Source: CAYGAW01 sp964347945 (GTDB lineage: Bacteria; Chloroflexota; Anaerolineae; UBA7937; B3-Chlor). Taken from it: a stretch of 24,788 bases of DNA. The first letter of the stretch is position 1. Each line of letters starts with the position of its first letter. The notes beneath the pieces were generated by a model, which was not told where the DNA came from, did no database searches, and saw nothing but the letters and a program-made list of their open reading frames with translations. Below are positions 23,356 through 24,788 of the stretch, piece after piece. The DNA is taken from positions 1 through 24,788 of the forward strand of contig CAYGAW010000060.1 in NCBI GenBank assembly GCA_964347945.1. The letters run 5' to 3'. Made by a program: the position numbers and the translations under genes.

Positions 23356-24498
23356 CTAGACAATCCCCGTCGCTCCCACTGTGTACGGAGAAGGGCTGCC
23401 ACGGCAGCCCTTGATGCGCAAACCTTCACTCATGTAAGTGATTTCCTCTACGCTGATCCCTTCGACCTCCTCCTCCGTCATGCCCACGCGCAGCAATGTC
23501 TCTCGCTCCTCCGGGCTGAATTTGTGGGGTCCGCGCTCTACGATCCGGCCGTCATCGGCAGAGGTTCCCCTTGGCCAGGATGGCGTGGGAGCCTCCCTCG
23601 CCAGGGACACTGTTGGAGCGTCCAGGTGGCTGCGTATCCACCCCATCTGTTCCTCAAAGGCTTCCAGACGATGGGTCGATAGCTCATGATCAGCGCGCTC
23701 ATAGACGCTGAGCTTATGGGGCTGGCCATAGTATTCCAAAGCATCGGCCATGAGATAGGCATGGACCACGTGAACATCTTCGTCTTGATCACCATGCTGG
23801 ATCAGCACAGGAGCGTTGATGAGATGAGCGAAGTTGACCGCCGAACGCGTGAAGTACACCTGAGGTACTTCTTGCATATTCCCTCCCAGCTCTTGCTCGA
23901 GCCCATCGAGACCACACATCAGGTTGCTCCTCGCCCCACGAACGGCTGCCACCCTGATCTCGTCAGTACGGGTCAAAGCCAGATAGGTCATCATCCCGCC
24001 GCGAGACACCCCCACCATGGCCAGGCGATTGGCATCCGCGTTGGGTAGTCCCCTGACCGGAGCGATCAGGTTCAAGACATCGTTCAAGTCAGCCCCGCCG
24101 TACTCGTCTTGCCCCTCGCTCCCCCCGTGGCCTCGAAGCCAGGAGGAAACCACGACATATCCTTCAATGGCATAGGGCATCATCTCCACCGGCGACGGGC
24201 CTCCATCCCCCGCGTTGTAGATGATCGCGGGATACAGACCATCCTCCTGCGGCTGCAAGAGATATCCCTTGATGCGCAGATCGTCGCTGAGATAGGTGAT
24301 GTCCTCCACGTAGACACCGTCAATGTCCTGCTCAGTCATGCCCCAGGCCAGCAATTCGTCGCGTTCCTCCTGGCTAAACTGGTATGTCTGACGATCAACC
24401 ATCTGGCCGTCTTCGGGACGCGTGACAGGACCCGTCCCCGTCCGGCATGCCGGCAGGCAGAGAGTCACGACTATGAACACGAGAGACAGCTTTCTCAT
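23356..24498 (-). CDS. Lipoprotein alpha/beta hydrolase (prolyl oligopeptidase/acylaminoacyl-peptidase type) with a truncated second N-terminal module
   Basis: 380 residues on the minus strand. The start ATG (24498-24496) has GAGGAGG just upstream. A lipoprotein signal ends at LPAC (C18), so it would sit on the outer membrane face. Residues 33-78 form a small charged module, followed by an S9-type hydrolase domain to about 293. Its triad is complete: S165 in GVSRGG, D239 in IQHGDQDEDV and H271 in RADHELS. Residues about 317-364 repeat the N-terminal module (KFSPEERETLLRVGMTEEEV, then EEITYMSEGLRIKG), which stops at LRIKG. Sixteen unrelated residues follow before the stop. That break coincides with a palindrome at 23391-23412. 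It looks like a deletion that fused the gene to the beginning of a neighbouring paralogue. The hydrolase is probably active; the substrate (peptide or ester) is unknown. Confidence 0.85.
   Translation of the reverse strand: MRKLSLVFIVVTLCLPACRTGTGPVTRPEDGQMVDRQTYQFSQEERDELLAWGMTEQDIDGVYVEDITYLSDDLRIKGYLLQPQEDGLYPAIIYNAGDGGPSPVEMMPYAIEGYVVVSSWLRGHGGSEGQDEYGGADLNDVLNLIAPVRGLPNADANRLAMVGVSRGGMMTYLALTRTDEIRVAAVRGARSNLMCGLDGLEQELGGNMQEVPQVYFTRSAVNFAHLINAPVLIQHGDQDEDVHVVHAYLMADALEYYGQPHKLSVYERADHELSTHRLEAFEEQMGWIRSHLDAPTVSLAREAPTPSWPRGTSADDGRIVERGPHKFSPEERETLLRVGMTEEEVEGISVEEITYMSEGLRIKGCRGSPSPYTVGATGIV
23391..23412. repeat. 22-nt near-perfect inverted repeat at the end of the second hydrolase module
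   Basis: AAGGGCTGCC (23391-23400), AC, GGCAGCCCTT (23403-23412): ten-bp arms with a two-nt centre. On the minus strand it starts exactly at the codons of LRIKG where homology with the other module ends, and it lies inside the reading frame. It could be a deletion breakpoint hairpin or a hairpin acting on the 3' end of the mRNA. Confidence 0.6.
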
Positions 24499-24720
24499 CC
24501 TGTCCTCCTCGAGCGTGTAATCGTGAGGCGGCTACGCATCTCTCTCACTTGGCTTCCTACTCCACCTAGCCACACGGGTCGCTGCCTCTTGTGAGGTGCG
24601 ATCATGGCGCCAAGGGACAAACGCCCCTCGCGATCAGTCGCCGCTCGGCTGGAGGCTCAGCGCTGGAACAAACAGGCCTCCACGCCACCGACGCGACGGT
24701 CGTGGCCAAGGGGGCAACCT

Positions 24721-24737
24721 CTGGTCGCGCAGACCAG
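24721..24737 (-). terminator. Weak stem-loop just after the edge hydrolase gene
   Basis: On the minus strand CTGGTC-TGCGC-GACCAG follows the stop codon (24743-24741) by three nt. No T-run follows, so termination is uncertain. Otherwise 24499-24740 holds no gene that I can see. Confidence 0.25.
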
Positions 24738-24740
24738 TCC

Positions 24741-24788
24741 CTACGGCGACTGCAAATGGCTCGCCATCCAGTCAATCCGTTCCTCGAA
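24741..24788 (-). CDS. C-terminal end of another hydrolase paralogue (runs off the window)
   Basis: Reading the minus strand from the window edge gives FEERIDWMASHLQSP and a TAG stop at 24743-24741. This aligns without gaps to FEEQMGWIRSHLDAP, the end of the hydrolase domain at 23356-24498 (residues 281-295), with identical F, E, E, W, S, H, L and P. Only 15 residues are seen, but they sit in the expected place and orientation for a tandem paralogue upstream of that gene. Confidence 0.55.
   Translation of the reverse strand, partial: FEERIDWMASHLQSP

Noticed and set aside
1..24788. tRNA, rRNA, CRISPR arrays or intact insertion sequences
   Set aside because: None recognised by eye on either strand; a covariance-model scan would be decisive.

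Overview
The window is GC-rich (about 60 % by eye) bacterial DNA. I infer an Anaerolineae-type member of the Chloroflexota. The reasons are the many multi-domain GT-C membrane glycosyltransferases, secreted proteins with long Pro/Thr linkers, a surface protein ending in a YLPLV-type tail, and lipoproteins alongside LysM/YkuD cell-wall enzymes. This is an inference from protein style; no rRNA or other marker gene is present.

Layout. (1) 1-485, minus strand: the start of folC, with a promoter region divergent to the next block. (2) 0.67-13.8 kb, plus strand: an envelope or surface-glycan block. It holds three GT-C-like polytopic enzymes (668-3307, 3358-6426, 11866-13800), a secreted caspase/gingipain-like protein translationally coupled to the second enzyme (6423-8192), a zinc-ribbon/TM/FecR protein (8310-9692), a small single-pass protein (9833-10447) and a lipoprotein (10792-11718). 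Two of the glycosyltransferases share an extracellular beta-domain, and the FecR protein and the lipoprotein share a second, unnamed C-terminal domain, so the block reuses parts. (3) 13.86-19.1 kb, plus strand: mostly housekeeping genes. They are an alpha/beta hydrolase, rdgB, queD, a three-LysM L,D-transpeptidase with a clear promoter and terminator, a PlsC-type acyltransferase, a DnaQ-like exonuclease fused to a WYL-like domain, and an RraA/HMG-aldolase-family protein. (4) 19.2-24.8 kb: an accessory-looking region. A decayed minus-strand hydrolase copy is followed by a perfect consensus sigma-70 promoter with a PhoB-type direct repeat upstream. Next come a leader of about 560 nt with several hairpins and a 949-residue surface protein built from six SpaA/CnaB-like repeats, then a terminator. 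After that is a full-length minus-strand lipoprotein hydrolase carrying a second, truncated N-terminal module, and at the window edge the last 15 residues of another paralogue.

How the genes fit together (inference). The GT-C enzymes would move lipid-linked sugars to acceptors on the outer face of the membrane, and the secreted protease-like, FecR and lipoprotein products would act in the same compartment. The strongest leads for something undescribed are the surface-protein cassette (Pho-box-like operator, structured leader, predicted isopeptide-linked repeats, flanking hydrolase paralogues in direct orientation), the ILEI/FAM3-like domain on the first glycosyltransferase, and the shared Cys-rich C-terminal domain. 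No tRNA, rRNA, CRISPR array or intact insertion sequence was seen.
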